A DNA stretch of 64,000 bases from Rhineura floridana (Eukaryota; Chordata; Lepidosauria; Squamata; Rhineuridae): contig NC_084489.1 in the NCBI RefSeq assembly GCF_030035675.1, positions 21,787,501-21,851,500 on the forward strand. The letters are read 5' to 3'. Position 1 is the first letter of the stretch. Every line of letters begins with the position of its first letter. The translations under genes were made by a program, and so were the position numbers. The notes beneath the pieces were generated by a model. That model saw only the letters and a program-made list of their open reading frames with translations, did no database searches and was not told the DNA's origin. This document shows positions 1 to 12,002 of the stretch, piece by piece.

Positions 1-2384
1 CCGAGAGTATTTACCAAGGTGCTACTCATACTAGTGGCTTACCTCCGGCTTCAAGGGGTCCATATCTACCCTTACTTGGACGATCTCTTAATAAGGGCGA
101 GTTCCAAGGAGCTGGCTCATCGCCATCTAACGCTCACGCTCCATGTCTTGCAGGCCTATGGCCGGCTAGTCAATTTCGACAAAGCCATCTCCAACCAACC
201 CAACGCCTACAACATCTGGAGGCGATATTGGACACCTGACAGGCGACGGTGTTCCTGTCTCCAGACCGTATAAATGCTATCACAGACATCGCACGGTCTC
301 TGATGCACCACGCAACCGCAGACGTCATGCTTCTGGCCAGAGCTCTCGGAATGTTGGTGTCCACCATCCATATTGTGCCATGGGCTCGAGCTCATATGCG
401 CCAGCTCCAGTGGGTTTTGCTACCGTTTCAGCAGGATATTGCCATGTCAAATCATCGAGCAATTCCCTTGAGCCCTGCACTGCGTCTTTCATTCCGCTGG
501 TGGACGAGGGTCCAACATCTCCCCCAGGGCACTCCGTTCAGAGAACCCCGCAGGACTGTTATCACTACAGATGCCAGTCTCCTTGGCTGGGGAGCCCACT
601 GCAACTCTGAGTTCATTCAGGGGGTTTGGAACACAGCAGAGCAGACTCAGAGTATCAATTGGCTAGAACTGAAGGCTGTCCACTTAGCTCTGCTCCATTT
701 TCAGTCTCTGTTCCACTTGCACCATGCTCTCATTCGGACGGACAACACGTGTGCCAAATCTCATTTAAACAGACAAAAGGGGACCAGGTCCCGTCCTCTG
801 CAGAACCTAGCTTCCCTCATCTTCGACTGGGCAGAGCAACATCTGCGATCCCTAAAGGCAGAACATCTCAGAGGAATTTGGAATGTGACAGCAGACTGGC
901 TCAGCAGACAACAGGTCTGTCCAGGAGAATGGAAACTTCATCCGACCATTTTCCATCTTCTCCAGTGTCAGTTTGGCGTCTTCTCAGTCGATCTATTTGC
1001 CTCCAGTCGCAATTGCCAGCTACCCAGGTACTTTGCTCGATACCTGGACATGACAGCGGAAGCGGTGGATGCCCTGTTGTACGCCTTCCCTCCAATACCA
1101 CTCTTAGCCAGAACCTTGAGAAAGGCGCGATGCGAGAGGGCCAAATTGGTTCTGATAGCCCCATATTGGCCCCGTCGACTGTGGTTCTCGGATCTCCTTG
1201 CCATGTCAGTGACGGATACTTGGACGCTCCCGGTCAGGCCAGACCTCTTATCCCAGGGCCCAATATTGCATCAGGGTCCCAATTGGCTCAAGCTAACAGC
1301 GTGGCTTTTGAACGGGGACATTTAAGATCTGCTGGTCGGTCTGATGCTGTTATTGACATTATCTTGGCATCGAGACGACCGTCCACCACCCGTATATATC
1401 AACATACTTGTGTGGCATTCTCCAGGGGTGTCAGTCTCAGCACTTCGATCCTTCCCAGGCCACAATACAACAGATACTGCAGTTCCTTCATAGGGGCCTC
1501 CTGATGGGACTTACACTCAACACTTTACGTAGACATGCGTCCACTCTGTCTTCCATTCTCTCAGTGTCCTCCGCTGGTGCTCCTATTGCCTCGCACCCGT
1601 TCATCAAATGTTTTCTGAGGGGAACCGCGTTACGCTCACTGGCTGTATTACACCGTTTTCCCTCATGGAGTTTGTCGAAGGTCCTACAGGCTTTACAACG
1701 CCCTCCGTTCGAGCCCCTTAGGACTGTGCCTTTACGTCTGTTGTCATTCAAGGTCCTGTTCCTGATTGCGATCACTTCTGCCAGACGAGTTTCGGAACTG
1801 GGCGCATTGTCTTCTGCCCGCCATCTCTGTGTCTTTCACAAGGACTCTGTTGTGCTGAAAACTGATCCTTCCTTCCGTCCGTCCCAAGGTCAGTTCAGTT
1901 TTCCACTGCAACCAGGACATTGTTCTTCCTTCATTTTGAAGGCTTGGCATTCATTGGATGTTCGGAGGGCTCTCAAGACCTACCTGTCTAGGACCCAGGA
2001 GCTACGACGAACTGAGTCTTTGTTTGTATCCTTTCATCCAAGGTCTATGGGGCATAAAGTAGCTAATTCCACCTTATCCCGCTGGTTGCGTGCATGTATT
2101 ACCTTAGCTTATGAGTCCCTTAAGCTTCCAGTTCCAGCTAGTATAACAGCTCATTCCACTAGGTCAGCGGCCACTACAGCTGCTTTTGCTACCAATGCTC
2201 CTGTTGCTGATATTTGCAGAGCTGCTGTTTGGTCTACCCCACACTCGTTTAGAAGGCATTACAAAATAGACCATTATGCATCTGCCGATGCTTCTTTTGG
2301 CAGACGAGTATTGCAACAGGTTCTTAACGATGATTAGGATGTGGGTGGTCCCTCCCTGTTATGGGCTGCTTTGGTACATCCTGC

Positions 2385-2460
2385 TTGATGGCATTCCTCC
2401 TATGGAAAATGGACCATTGGTCTCACCTGAAGGGTGATTTTCATAAGAGGAATGCCATCA
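2385..2460 (+). repeat. Inverted repeat at the DIRS 3' side, copy 1
   Basis: The sequence starts TTGATGGCATTCCTCCTATG and ends with a near-complement of that start (CATAAGAGGAATGCCATCA), so the unit is itself almost palindromic. It recurs inverted at 2776-2830. Inverted terminal and internal complementary repeats are a known feature of DIRS elements. Confidence 0.75.
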
Positions 2461-2775
2461 CGACTCTCCCAGTTGGAGGATACCTAGATATTTTTTGGGG
2501 TTTTTCATATATTCCTGTTACGCTATTATATTTTGATTTACTAGTGAAGTCAAGATTGATATTAAGATTATATCGCTATGTTAGAGTCATTTTATTATGA
2601 ATATTGCTATTACGTTATGTCTTTGCTGGTAGGCCCGTTGGCCTTTTTCTCCTGCATTTTTAGATTTCTCTCTTTGGACTCGCGAATGAACTGGAGAGTG
2701 GGAGGGGCCTGACACCCCTAGTCTTGACTTCAAAAACATTCTTGCCTTCGGACGATAGGTGGAGCTGTAACCCGC

Positions 2776-2830
2776 TTGATGGCATTCCTCCTATGAAAAT
2801 CACCCTTCAGGTGAGACCAATGGTCCATTC
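2776..2830 (-). repeat. Inverted repeat at the DIRS 3' side, copy 2 and element boundary
   Basis: This matches the reverse complement of 2385-2460 with few differences. Immediately to its right the sequence changes to BovB-like coding sequence, which places the element's right boundary at about 2830. Confidence 0.7.
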
Positions 2831-3345
2831 TCATGATGTGTCCAAAGAATGATAACCTCAGTTTCATCATTTTAGCTTCTAGTGACAGTTCTGGTTTAAT
2901 TTGTTCTAACACCCAATTATTTGTCTTTTTCGCAGTCCATGGTATGCGCAAAGCTCTCCTCCAACACCACATTTCAAATGAATTGATTTTTCTCTTATCT
3001 GCTTTTTTCATTGTCCAACTTCCACATCTATACATAGAGCTTGGGAATACCATGGTCTGAATGATCCTGACTTCAGTGTTCAGTGATACATCTTTGCATT
3101 TGAGGACCTTTTCTAGTTCTCTCATAGCTGCCCTCCCCAGTCCTAGCCTTCTTCTGATTTCTTGACTATGGTCATTTTGGTTAATGACTGTGCCTAGGTA
3201 TTGATAATCCTTGACAAGTTCAGTGTCCTCATTGTCAACTTTAGTTACACAAATCTTCTGTTGTCATTACTTTAGTCTTTTTGACATTCAGCTGTAGTCC
3301 TGCTTTTGTGCTTTCCTCTTTAACTTTCATCATCCTTAGGGGTGA
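2831..3345 (-). mobile_element. RTE/BovB-type LINE fragment (RT C-terminal region)
   Basis: Read on the minus strand, translation from about 3125 to 2831 gives a recognisable RTE tail: VRIIQTMVFPSSMYRCGSW, then KINSFEMWCWRRALRIPWTA, then EQIKPELSLEAKMMKLRLSF followed by FGHIMR. The part from 3345 to 3125 also shows NVKKTKVMTT but is interrupted by stops. The match to BovB-like RTE elements, common in squamates, is by motif order. The fragment ends abruptly at the DIRS boundary, so the DIRS element probably inserted into or beside it. Confidence 0.8.
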
Positions 3346-4472
3346 GGTATAAATAACTGATCTTCCTGGAGGTGGCAAGCAGGGGCCATGCTTCAAGTTT
3401 AGGTTGTGTGAATGCCACAACTTTGAAACTTTAACTTCTTACCTCTTCTGTTGCTTTTACATTTTTTCCTACTAAAATAAAGGGATATTTGACTTACTTT
3501 TGAAAGTTCTCTGCTCAGTAGTTAAGTGATGGATGGTTCCTTCCATCCACTGCTGAAGGGTGGATTTTCAGAACATTCTAGCATTTCCAGTTCTAGGAGA
3601 CCCCCCCCTCAGTTTTGAAATATACTCCATTCCTAATGCAAAGCCAGCACTTTAGTATGTTGAATAAGAGAAGCATAGGATAGAATACTCCTTAGTTTAT
3701 CTACACCCCTTCTCCACATTTAGTATTGAATGAAATGTAAGTCTGAACACCTAGTGCCTCAGTATTGTGTAGACTGATGTGCACAGAACCCTTAATGTAT
3801 ATACAGTCTCACATGCCACTTCTGTTGGATGTGAGGGCTTTCATCTATTCCTGGGATTTGTGGAAGATGGAAATTACTAGCTTCTGAAATGGTAGCAATG
3901 CTCACCTTAGGTTATGGATCCCTGGAGCTTTCCTAGAGTCATGGACTGGTGACGAGATACTGACCAAGTGAACCAGTTGTAACAGCTGTATTTTCCTTGC
4001 CTAAGTAAAGGAGGAAATACTCTGAGCTGTGACCACCTCCACCCGCATGTGGGTTGGGCAGGACTAAGCACTTTTGGAAATCTGGTAAAAGTCTGCTCCC
4101 TTAATTATCCCAATGTAGGAGGCAGGCCTGATGAAGTTGTCCAGGGTAAAGGTAGATGTGAGCCTCTTGGAGAGCACCAGTACGCTGCCACTGAAAAATA
4201 AGTTGTGGGATGTAGGAAGCAATCCAGGACAGTCGCTATACCTTGTTGCATAAAATTTATTATGAGGGGATCATATTAGTGAACAACCATTCTGAATGGG
4301 CTGGAGGATCCAGTGATCTGTTAAAACAGCCTGTCTCTGATGGAATTGCTTTAGCCTGCCACCAGTGGTAAAGTTACACAAATGCCTGTTATTGCTCCTC
4401 CCCTTCTTGGGGTTGGACTTATATGCAGAAGAATCACTGGTGCTTGATCTGGAGCTTCCTGAGTTAAATGAT
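3346..4472. other. No recognisable feature
   Basis: AT-moderate unique sequence. I found no exon, repeat family or RNA gene in it on either strand. Confidence 0.5.
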
Positions 4473-4611
4473 CTAGGCCAGGTGTATGGAACTTATGGCC
4501 CTCCAAATGCAGTTGGAGTCCAACTCCCATCAGTGCTAGGCAGCATGGCCAATGGTCAAGGATAACGGGCGCTGTAGTTGAGCAACACCTAGAGGATCAC
4601 ATATTTCCCTT
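4473..4611. mobile_element. Palindromic hAT-like MITE, diverged copy
   Basis: The left arm reads TGGCCCTCCAAATGCAGTTGG and ACTCCCATCAG; the right arm carries the complement in degraded form (GGGCGCTGTAGTTGAGCAACA). This is the most abundant repeat type in the window, a roughly 110-140 bp near-palindrome built around a CCTCCAGATGTTG arm. Confidence 0.65.
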
Positions 4612-5293
4612 CCTCACTTATAATACATTTTGTATGGCTAAAGAAACCTGTGATATTCTCATCATTTGTGACTATTGTTTAGTGCCTTGCTTTGCCTAGG
4701 ACGACTTTCAAACTATCAACCAATGTTGTTCCAAGGAAGATGATGGTTGTGTTATCTGGAAGAGGTCCATGTACCAGTTTTTATAACATGCTATAATGTT
4801 ACTGCATTTGCCCTGGCCTTAGCTGAAAATTTCAACTAGACTTTGCCTTCATCAGTTGGTTATTTGACAAGCTTTTTCCCAGGGGATAGATATTCTGGCA
4901 AAGACAGAATACACAGTGGTAACTCTTAAAAGGGAGTGGAGGCCTTGCAGGCAATACATAACATTGATTTGTTCTCTTCCCCCCCCCTTGCCCTTCTGAA
5001 AAGGAAATTCTCATAATTGGGGAGAATTGACTCATAAAACATAATGCTTAGTCTGCTATTAATACAGAGAATTCAGTGATTTGAAGACAGACCTACCTTT
5101 CTCGAAACATTGGGAATATCCTTTTCTGAGCCTGGGTCTTCTACCAGCACACAAAACTGAGCTAAGCAGATTTTAGAATAAAGGAGTGTTTAATTACATC
5201 CTGTTCATCCTCCCAAAGGAGCCCAGGATGACATCAGGATGGTGGGTATCCTTCAGGGGCAATATTGGTTGTGTGGTTTGGCTGACTCTAGTG

Positions 5294-5609
5294 CAGAGGT
5301 TCCAAAACGGTGGTCCATTTTGCAAGCTGCGTTTAGGTGGTCTGCAGCATGTCTGCTTTAAATATTCATATTGGTACTTAATTTGTATTGGTATTGCTTC
5401 TTTTATTATATTACGATTTAAATTCTATGGAATGCAAATTGTAATACAATAAAATAGAAGAAATGAAGCAATAAGGACACAAAAATCATGCAGCATCTAG
5501 CACAGTGCATTACATTTGCTACAAGAGGCAGAAAAATAATTAAATGGCCCACCAAGACCATCTGCAATTTTCAAGTGGTCCATGGGGGGGAAAAGTTTGG
5601 GAACCACTG
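5294..5609. mobile_element. Non-autonomous hAT-like element with 8-bp target duplication
   Basis: The left end is CAGAGGTTCCAAAACGG and the right end GTTTGGGAACCACTG, forming inverted termini. Flanking octamers CTCTAGTG (5286-5293) and CTTCAGTG (5610-5617) differ at two positions and look like an aged 8-bp target duplication. A relative lies at 27036-27315. No transposase is encoded. Confidence 0.75.
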
Positions 5610-5617
5610 CTTCAGTG

Positions 5618-7252
5618 GATCTTAGGAAGGTAGGCATCTCGATCATGTCCCCAATATACCCTTGTAGCTGTTCAGCCTTATTCTGGAAATTATGATATTC
5701 TCTTAAGGGGGGGGATCTGAAATCAGCCTTGCCACTGCATGACATCTGTGATCCATGGAGCCCTGAAGTAATCCTTGCCTGCCTCATGTTGGGCAAAGGC
5801 CTGAGGGCACAGAATTTCCATATAGCAAGGTCTATATTGCTAAAAGCACCTTTTCCCTGTGTTGCCTTGGTGTTTTAAAACAGGCACCTGTTAAATCAGC
5901 TGTTGAAGGGAAATAATTGAAGGCAACCTTTGAGGCAGTCATCCATCCCAGATGTCTGCTGCCAGCCAATGTGAGAAACAACATTCTACGTTACTGAAGT
6001 GCCAAATAAAACATGCTTACTGTGGTCAGATGTGCACATGGAATTGTGTGTTAATTCTCCGTGCAGAGCAAGTTTTCCTTAGCCCTATTCTGCCATTACT
6101 TGCATGATGAGGCAGCACCAGTGCACAGGGACTGCTGTACCATTCCCCTGCCATTCTTGTGTTGCACCTTCAGGCTTCCCATAGGTTCAGGGCAATCATC
6201 TTCAGGAACCCTGCTGTATTTGTGTAGGCTCCCCATGTTATTTAGAAACCTAACTGCACAGGGAACCTACATGAAGCAGGCTCCTTACTGCAGATCATTG
6301 CCCTAAACAAAGGAGAAGCCAGAAGTAGCCACCTGACAATAAGAGAAGGCCTAAAGGTGTGGCCTGGCAGCCATCTTATATTGCCCTCTTGCACAAATGA
6401 TTAAGCTCAGGTAATGCAATTTGAAACTAATTGTGAGAAAAATTTTAGTGTTACCCTTTTCCAGTTTCCAAAACAGTAAAAACAAAGGTCCTGCAACAAA
6501 ATATTGCTGTGTGGAGTGCTTCTTTCTAGGATTCCAGCCACTCTACTGCATCCTCCCTCCCCCCTTTTGGTCTAGTAGTAGTCAGAGTTCCTTGCTCATT
6601 GAACATGTTACCCTCATTGGGCTCTTTGTTGGCAGGGTGAAGTGGGGTGGGCGCAGCCCAATCTCAGCTATATTAAAATCTTTTGATTTCTCCATTGATT
6701 TCTATGAGCTGCTCTCATTTATGTCATAGGGAATATATTTCTTTAAAAAGCTTATGCATAAATCAGGAAATGACCTACCCAGACCATGAAGTTTTCTACA
6801 TTTTAAAAGCTCTGTATGCCTTTCTCCTTTTCCAACCATCCAATTTCATTTCCATTAGTCAAGCATCCACCCTCTCAACACTCCCTGCCATTTGTCTTTA
6901 TTGGACTGGTTTTTTGGAGAGCTGGGTTCCTTACGATTCTCCCCACCACCCTGAAGTGTTATACCCCTGCAAATCTCAAGGATACCCCTACTCTGCTGCT
7001 GCCTGTCTCTTATGTGTAGGTGGTGCAATTTTGGCTAAATTTGCTCCAATTTATTAAGACTTAAATTGGAAAAAGAGGAAACTATATAGTTAAAAATAAT
7101 AAATGATATACAATTTTATTACTCTTGGCTCAGTTTACTTGCAAATCAGCATTTTAATGGGTGTATCAAGCAGTATTACACTTTTAAAAAAGGAAATAAC
7201 CATAAATGGGAGTTTTCAAAAAAGGGGAAAAAAACAAATGGAAGTTGAACAG
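5618..7252. other. No recognisable feature
   Basis: Unique-looking sequence without coding exons that I can identify. Short open frames here show no family resemblance. Confidence 0.45.
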
Positions 7253-7330
7253 TGAAATTCTATGCATGCCTACTCAGAAGGAACCTGTTTATTCCAATGG
7301 AATTTACTCCTAGGTAAGTGCATAAAGGAC
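7253..7330. repeat. Short palindromic repeat (P2 family)
   Basis: About 80 bp with imperfect dyad symmetry, beginning TTCTATGCATGCCTACTCAG and containing CCAATGGAATTTACTCC. Related copies occur at 11921, 28014, 30582, 36090, 38040, 59586 and 63512. The type resembles a small MITE; no coding potential. Confidence 0.6.
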
Positions 7331-7661
7331 TTCAGTTTAAGACTGCCTTCTCTTGATTTCTATTGCTGTGCTTTCAAGTTCAGTCCACCAAGTATACAGC
7401 TGGTTTGCAGACAGGAAAAGGACTACATTCAGCCGCTTCCCAAGATTTTAGCTTTTAGAAATCTTTCAGTACAAACAGTCACCTGCTGGATCAGAGAGAG
7501 GCAGCACATGCATCACATAGTTTTTTATCTGCATGTCTAGCAAGTGGTAGAATGTTGGAACTGAAGCACTTAAGCTGGATAGTTTAATAATGAAATTTCA
7601 TATAGCTAAAGTTGTAGTATTGTTTGGACATGATTATTAAACACCCTCAGTAAAAGAAAAT

Positions 7662-7830
7662 GTATTAATTAATTATTTGATTTATTTCCCACCCTTCCTC
7701 CCCGCAGGAGCCCAGGCACTTACTGAGTGCTATTACTTTTGGGCTTCCCATGGGCAGCGAACTAGCTGCTGTGAGAACAGGATGCTGTACTAGATGGACC
7801 TTTTCTAGCAGAGCTCTTATATTTGTAAAC
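7662..7830. mobile_element. SINE/LINE 3' tail next to a CR1 3'-UTR fragment
   Basis: From 7662 to about 7720 there is a reversed A-rich tail with CCCACCCTTCCTCC and GGAGCCCAGG, typical of squamate SINE 3' ends. From about 7740 to 7830 the text GAGAACAGGATGCTG and ACTAGATGGACC matches the 3' UTR of the CR1 copy at 45,130 on the plus strand. Confidence 0.55.
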
Positions 7831-7934
7831 TTAAGTGGAATACTATATTTTATTGTTCAGAGGTTACTAGTTCATATAGTAGGGGGACTTATTAAAACAC
7901 ATACAGACAATGGTTAGCTCTTGATTTTAAACCA

Positions 7935-8058
7935 GGCATGGGGGATCTGTGGCCCTCCAAATGTTGATGGATTCCAACTCCCATCAGCCCGGGCACAATC
8001 AGGGATGATGGAATTGTAGCACAGCATCATCTAGAGGGCCACAGATCCCCTGCTCTGG
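7935..8058. mobile_element. Palindromic hAT-like MITE
   Basis: Arms GGGGGATCTGTGGCCCTCCA and GAGGGCCACAGATCCCC are close inverted complements around an interior containing CCCATCAGCCCGGGC. The inserted length is about 120 bp. Flanks TTTTAAA and CTTTAAA may be a degraded target duplication. Confidence 0.75.
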
Positions 8059-8427
8059 CTTTAAATATACACTTAAGAACAGCAGATCATACAAGAGGGA
8101 TAATAAACAGTGTGAACATAAGTTTATTTCGTTCAGGGAGTTTACAAAAAAATGATAATTGATTTTAAGTAATTTCCATGCAAAACCCAAAAACCTTGTT
8201 AATACAATTAGATCTGCAGATCTGCACAGTTAATCACATAAAACCAGAAAGGGATGCATAAAGATTGAAAACTCAACCATGCCTTCTTGCAAAGTCCATT
8301 GTTACATGATCCATACATTTAAATAATGTTTTGTAGAGAAGCCTTCTATAGTAGTAGCAAAATACTGCAATGAAAAAGTTGAATAAGGTAACAGAATCAG
8401 CCATCAGATGTCAGCTGATTAGTTATA

Positions 8428-8575
8428 TATGTCTTGCACTTCTATAGCACCTTCCATCAGGAAAACTCAAAAGCATTTTACAATGAAGTCAACCTCACAA
8501 CACCCCTGTGAGGTAGGGAAGCATTCTCTTTACAGCCTAGAAAACTGAGGCGCAGCAAGACTTCCACTCACTCCT
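8428..8575 (-). mobile_element. MIR-like (CORE-type) SINE fragment
   Basis: Contains CTCACAACACCCCTGTGAGG and GAAAACTGAGGCGCAGCAAG. In reverse complement these match the conserved core segment of MIR-type SINEs. The tRNA-derived head is missing, and divergence looks high, so this is probably an old copy. Confidence 0.6.
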
Positions 8576-10544
8576 ATGCCACACTTGGAACAGACTATGC
8601 TGTTAGCCTTGCAATGGTTTTGGATCAGATTTCTTCATCCAACTTCATGGACTTGCCTTTGCCAAATATTAATATGTTAACATTTTAAATAGAAGGAAGT
8701 GATCTATATACCAGCAAAGTTTGTGGTATTTCATATTTTAATGGAAGTGACTTTTTTAGTTCTTAGTGGTACTTCGGAGGTAACTGATCTCTCACTTTAG
8801 CAACCTCATTTATCTCATCACAGATGAAGGCTATGTAGATTCATACTGCCAAGCTAATACATCATCCTAAAATATATCTTCCTATCATTACTTCCCTCTC
8901 TAACATGGAGCCATTCTACAGATCTGGCAGAATGAATTGGTAGACAGAAGCGATAGAATTCTAAAGTTTAGATTGCAAGTAGGGTACACTTTTCAAATGC
9001 TCTCTTCTATTTAAAGCTTCCTTCATATGGTATATATCAAAGCCCAGCATAGTGTACAATCTCCCTTTATGTGTGAAGTTTTCTAGTTATGGGGAGTTTG
9101 TGGAGGATGATTAAAAAATATGTCACCCTCTCTGCAAACTGAAATGGTATGATCCAGAATTTACTACCTCATTCTATGCAATATGTAGAATAGTGCTTAA
9201 TATTTGAGTTAATTTTAACAAATGTAATAGCTAGGTCAACGGAAGGCCTTTTATTTACCTCTTCAGAACCTTCTCAGTCCTCATTGAGCAACTGAAGTAC
9301 CTTTCTGCACCTTCTTTTTCTTATCTGTTTTGTTCCAGTTACATCAGTGCTTTATGTCAAAAAGATTACCTCTTAAGAGAGAAGTGAATCATACATGGGC
9401 ACTTTTTCTTATGTAGGTATCTATGATGAGTATACTGCTTTCCAGCATAGAATTCTTTTAGCTTTTGAATCTTTTACTTTTACTCCCCAGGAAAGTTTCA
9501 TTTAATGTTTACTATCAACTTTCATAATGTTGGCTTTTTAGCTAGTAAACCTGCATACAAAAAAGCCTTTTTAACATGGCATATATTTTTGCAGTTGGAA
9601 TTTTGCCTACCTTGCCTTAAAAACAGTTTTGTGATCTATTGGTTCTGTCTCTATAGTTATTTAGGTGTAGGCATTTTATCCAAAATAATGCTGTTTCAAT
9701 CTTCTAACATTACTTTCAGCAGCCCACACTTCAGATATAACATGGATTATCAGGGATCCTAACAGCACTCTAAGGCCTCAGTACTAAACATTTCCACATA
9801 CAGGTCCCAATGAAGTCAAGTATGAAGAGTATACAGAAGACACTGTTTGTGCAGACATGGCTTTAACTATAGAGCCCAAATGGTGAGGGTGGTAGGCTCA
9901 GGAATTATCCTGTTCATCTGATGCTAACATACTGGATCTCAAATTTGAATAGAAAGCTATGCATGTAGAACCCAATACTTCCAAATCCTTGGAGTAAAAA
10001 TTGTGCTGTGTAGGCCTATTCAGGTTCATCAATATGTACCTAAGCTCCTATGCAAATGAGACTCCTGATATACAGGTAGAAGCATCAGCAGTGTGATGCA
10101 CTCACAATCCCACATATGTGTAGGTGCTGTTAGAGCCACATCTGCATACAGCTTGTACTGCAACAACAATATAGCATTTGTACAGAAGAAGCCTCTGAAA
10201 GTGATGCAAAGGCTCCCAGGCACTCCTAATGCTTCTATGGAATGAACACCCACTCCATAGGATCTTTACGACATCACAGATGCATTAAAAATGATCCAAC
10301 CATGTTTGGAATAAAAAGGCTGTTCCAAAACAAGCTCTATCATCAACACTAACTCCTTGTTATGCTATCACAACTCTAGATTAAAAACTTATTTTATTTA
10401 AGCCTGGCTTATTTGGCCCTTAAATTTATCTGAAGTTGGCTTTCAAGTGCTTTACTAAAGTATAGGTTACAACTATTATGCCTGTTTTGAACATGATGTC
10501 ACGGACATTATAAAGTGTCAAAAATGCAGTCTTACAGGTAAAAT

Positions 10545-10550
10545 TTTATT
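10545..10550 (-). terminator. Candidate CDV3 poly(A) signal
   Basis: AATAAA on the minus strand, about 3.5 kb past the CDV3 stop codon. Chosen only by motif and position; other AATAAA copies exist nearby. Confidence 0.25.
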
Positions 10551-11152
10551 ACCAATTACAAGTCTGGTGCATATTCTGTCAAAATTCAGTCTTACATCCA
10601 TTCATAGAATAAGTAGCTAACAAACACAAATCCAGAACAGACTGTGGTAGGCCAGCTTTGATTCCAGGGGCAGAGAGATTCTTTATCAGAATTCTTCTGA
10701 AATTCAGAGTGGCTGCTAGAAAGCATGAAGAATCTAGCCCTATTTTCTAATAGCTAAAACTTTACCACAAAAGTTTACCAATAATGAACTGGAAAACAGA
10801 TGTCCAACATGAACCCTTACTGACTTGCACTCTAGATGAACTTAAGATAGTCTTCTCCCTTTCCTGTCAGCCTATGGATCATAAGCTGCAATGCAGTTCT
10901 ATAACAGGATGTATCCTATCACATGGGTAAAGTAGTTAGGCACACATTAAGATCCAGAAACTTCACACAGTGTTAAAGTTAGTGACAGACCACCACTACA
11001 CACATCAACCTACCAAGTAAGTAGGACTACATTTAGTCCTAAGAGCGACAACTCAGCAGTATAAAAAGAACTGTATGCCATGCTTTTTCAAGCTGTATCT
11101 TGTGTTTTTGAAAACATTTGTGATTTAGACAATTCACTACCTTAATGTTTCA

Positions 11153-11487
11153 GTGGCCTGGTTTACACATCATATTAAACCGGTTAAAAACAAACCATGG
11201 CTTAAGGTGAACACACTTCCCCCTTGCACTGTTGCCACACTGCCAGGAAACAAGCCAGAACTTGACTTGTCAACATGCCTGAACAGGGGCTTGTGGTTTG
11301 TTTTCCCTAATCAAGCCCTGTTCATCATTAGGAGAGAAACAAATCACAACCCTGAATTAAGAGATCATGAGAAACCAAAATCTGACCTACTCCCCAGCAG
11401 TGCAGAAACAGGAATGGGGGGAGAAGTGGACCAAGAACATGTCAGCATTGTGCATTATGGTTTAATGTGGCTTGTGAACTAGGCCAC
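11153..11487. mobile_element. Non-autonomous DNA transposon of the AACCATGG type
   Basis: About 335 bp with inverted ends GTGGCCTGGTTTACACAT and GTGAACTAGGCCAC and internal motifs AAACAAACCATGGCTTAA and TTATGGTTTAATGTGG. Similar motifs occur at 35.4-35.83 kb. I do not see a clean target duplication. Confidence 0.55.
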
Positions 11488-11551
11488 CAAAATCCTATTA
11501 TGTGAAAAAAATATCTTTGAGGCTTCAGAATCAATGGCAGGTGCAACCAAT

Positions 11552-11662
11552 ATGGTGACCTCCAGATGTTGGACTGTAACTCCCATCAGCCCCAGCCAGC
11601 ATGGCCTATGGTCAAGGATGATGGGAACTGTAGTCCAACGAACATCTGGAGGGCACCACAAT
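11552..11662. mobile_element. Palindromic hAT-like MITE
   Basis: Near-complementary arms GGTGACCTCCAGATGTTGGA and TCTGGAGGGCACC flank CAGCCCCAGCCAGCATGGCC. The arms are well preserved, so this is one of the younger copies. Confidence 0.75.
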
Positions 11663-11920
11663 GTCTACCCGATGTAAGGCTCCAAAAGACTATCGAATTG
11701 GGATGAGCACACAAGACGTTTTGGTTAAGTACAAACAACTGATTGCAAACCTTAGCAGTGTTGCTTCCTCACCAGCAGCAAGAAATCAGTTTACTTGCCA
11801 CTTCAGATTATTCTGTGGTCTTTGTTAGTGGTAGCATAAGGTGAGGTAGGCAGTAATCAGACATAAAGCTAACTGAAGATCACACATCACTAGCAACAAT
11901 GAACAGCTGATTCAAAGTCC

Positions 11921-12002
11921 AATTCTGTGAACATCTACTTAGAAATAAGCCCCACTGAATTCAATGGGACTTACTTCCATGTAATGTGCACAAGATTTCA
12001 GC
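11921..12002. repeat. Short palindromic repeat (P2 family)
   Basis: Contains AAGCCCCACTGAATTCAATG followed by GGACTTACTTCC, the most palindromic part of the family. It lies in the probable CDV3 3' region. Confidence 0.65.

Larger units (their letters stand above)
1..2830 (+). mobile_element. DIRS-type tyrosine-recombinase retroelement, fossil, 5' end outside window
   Basis: The element enters the window already inside its reverse transcriptase. Parts in order: the end of the RT with the YLDD catalytic box at 73-84; an RNase H region beginning near 555 (ITTDASLLGWG) and including NWLELKAVH; the DIRS-typical extension to about 1320; and a tyrosine recombinase at 1408-2337 with a SARRVSEL first arginine box and an AHSTRS (H-x-x-R) box. 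Overlapping frames for RT/RNase H and recombinase are usual for this family. Family assignment rests on the RT/RNase H plus recombinase combination, which LTR elements with DDE integrases lack. It is incomplete here and looks broken, with only a few breaks in the visible part, so it is probably a fairly young fossil. The right-hand end is marked by inverted repeats near 2385-2830. Confidence 0.85.

Noticed and set aside
2730-3125. Open frame on the minus strand as a single protein
   Set aside because: It is a chance fusion of BovB-derived sequence with the DIRS inverted-repeat region.
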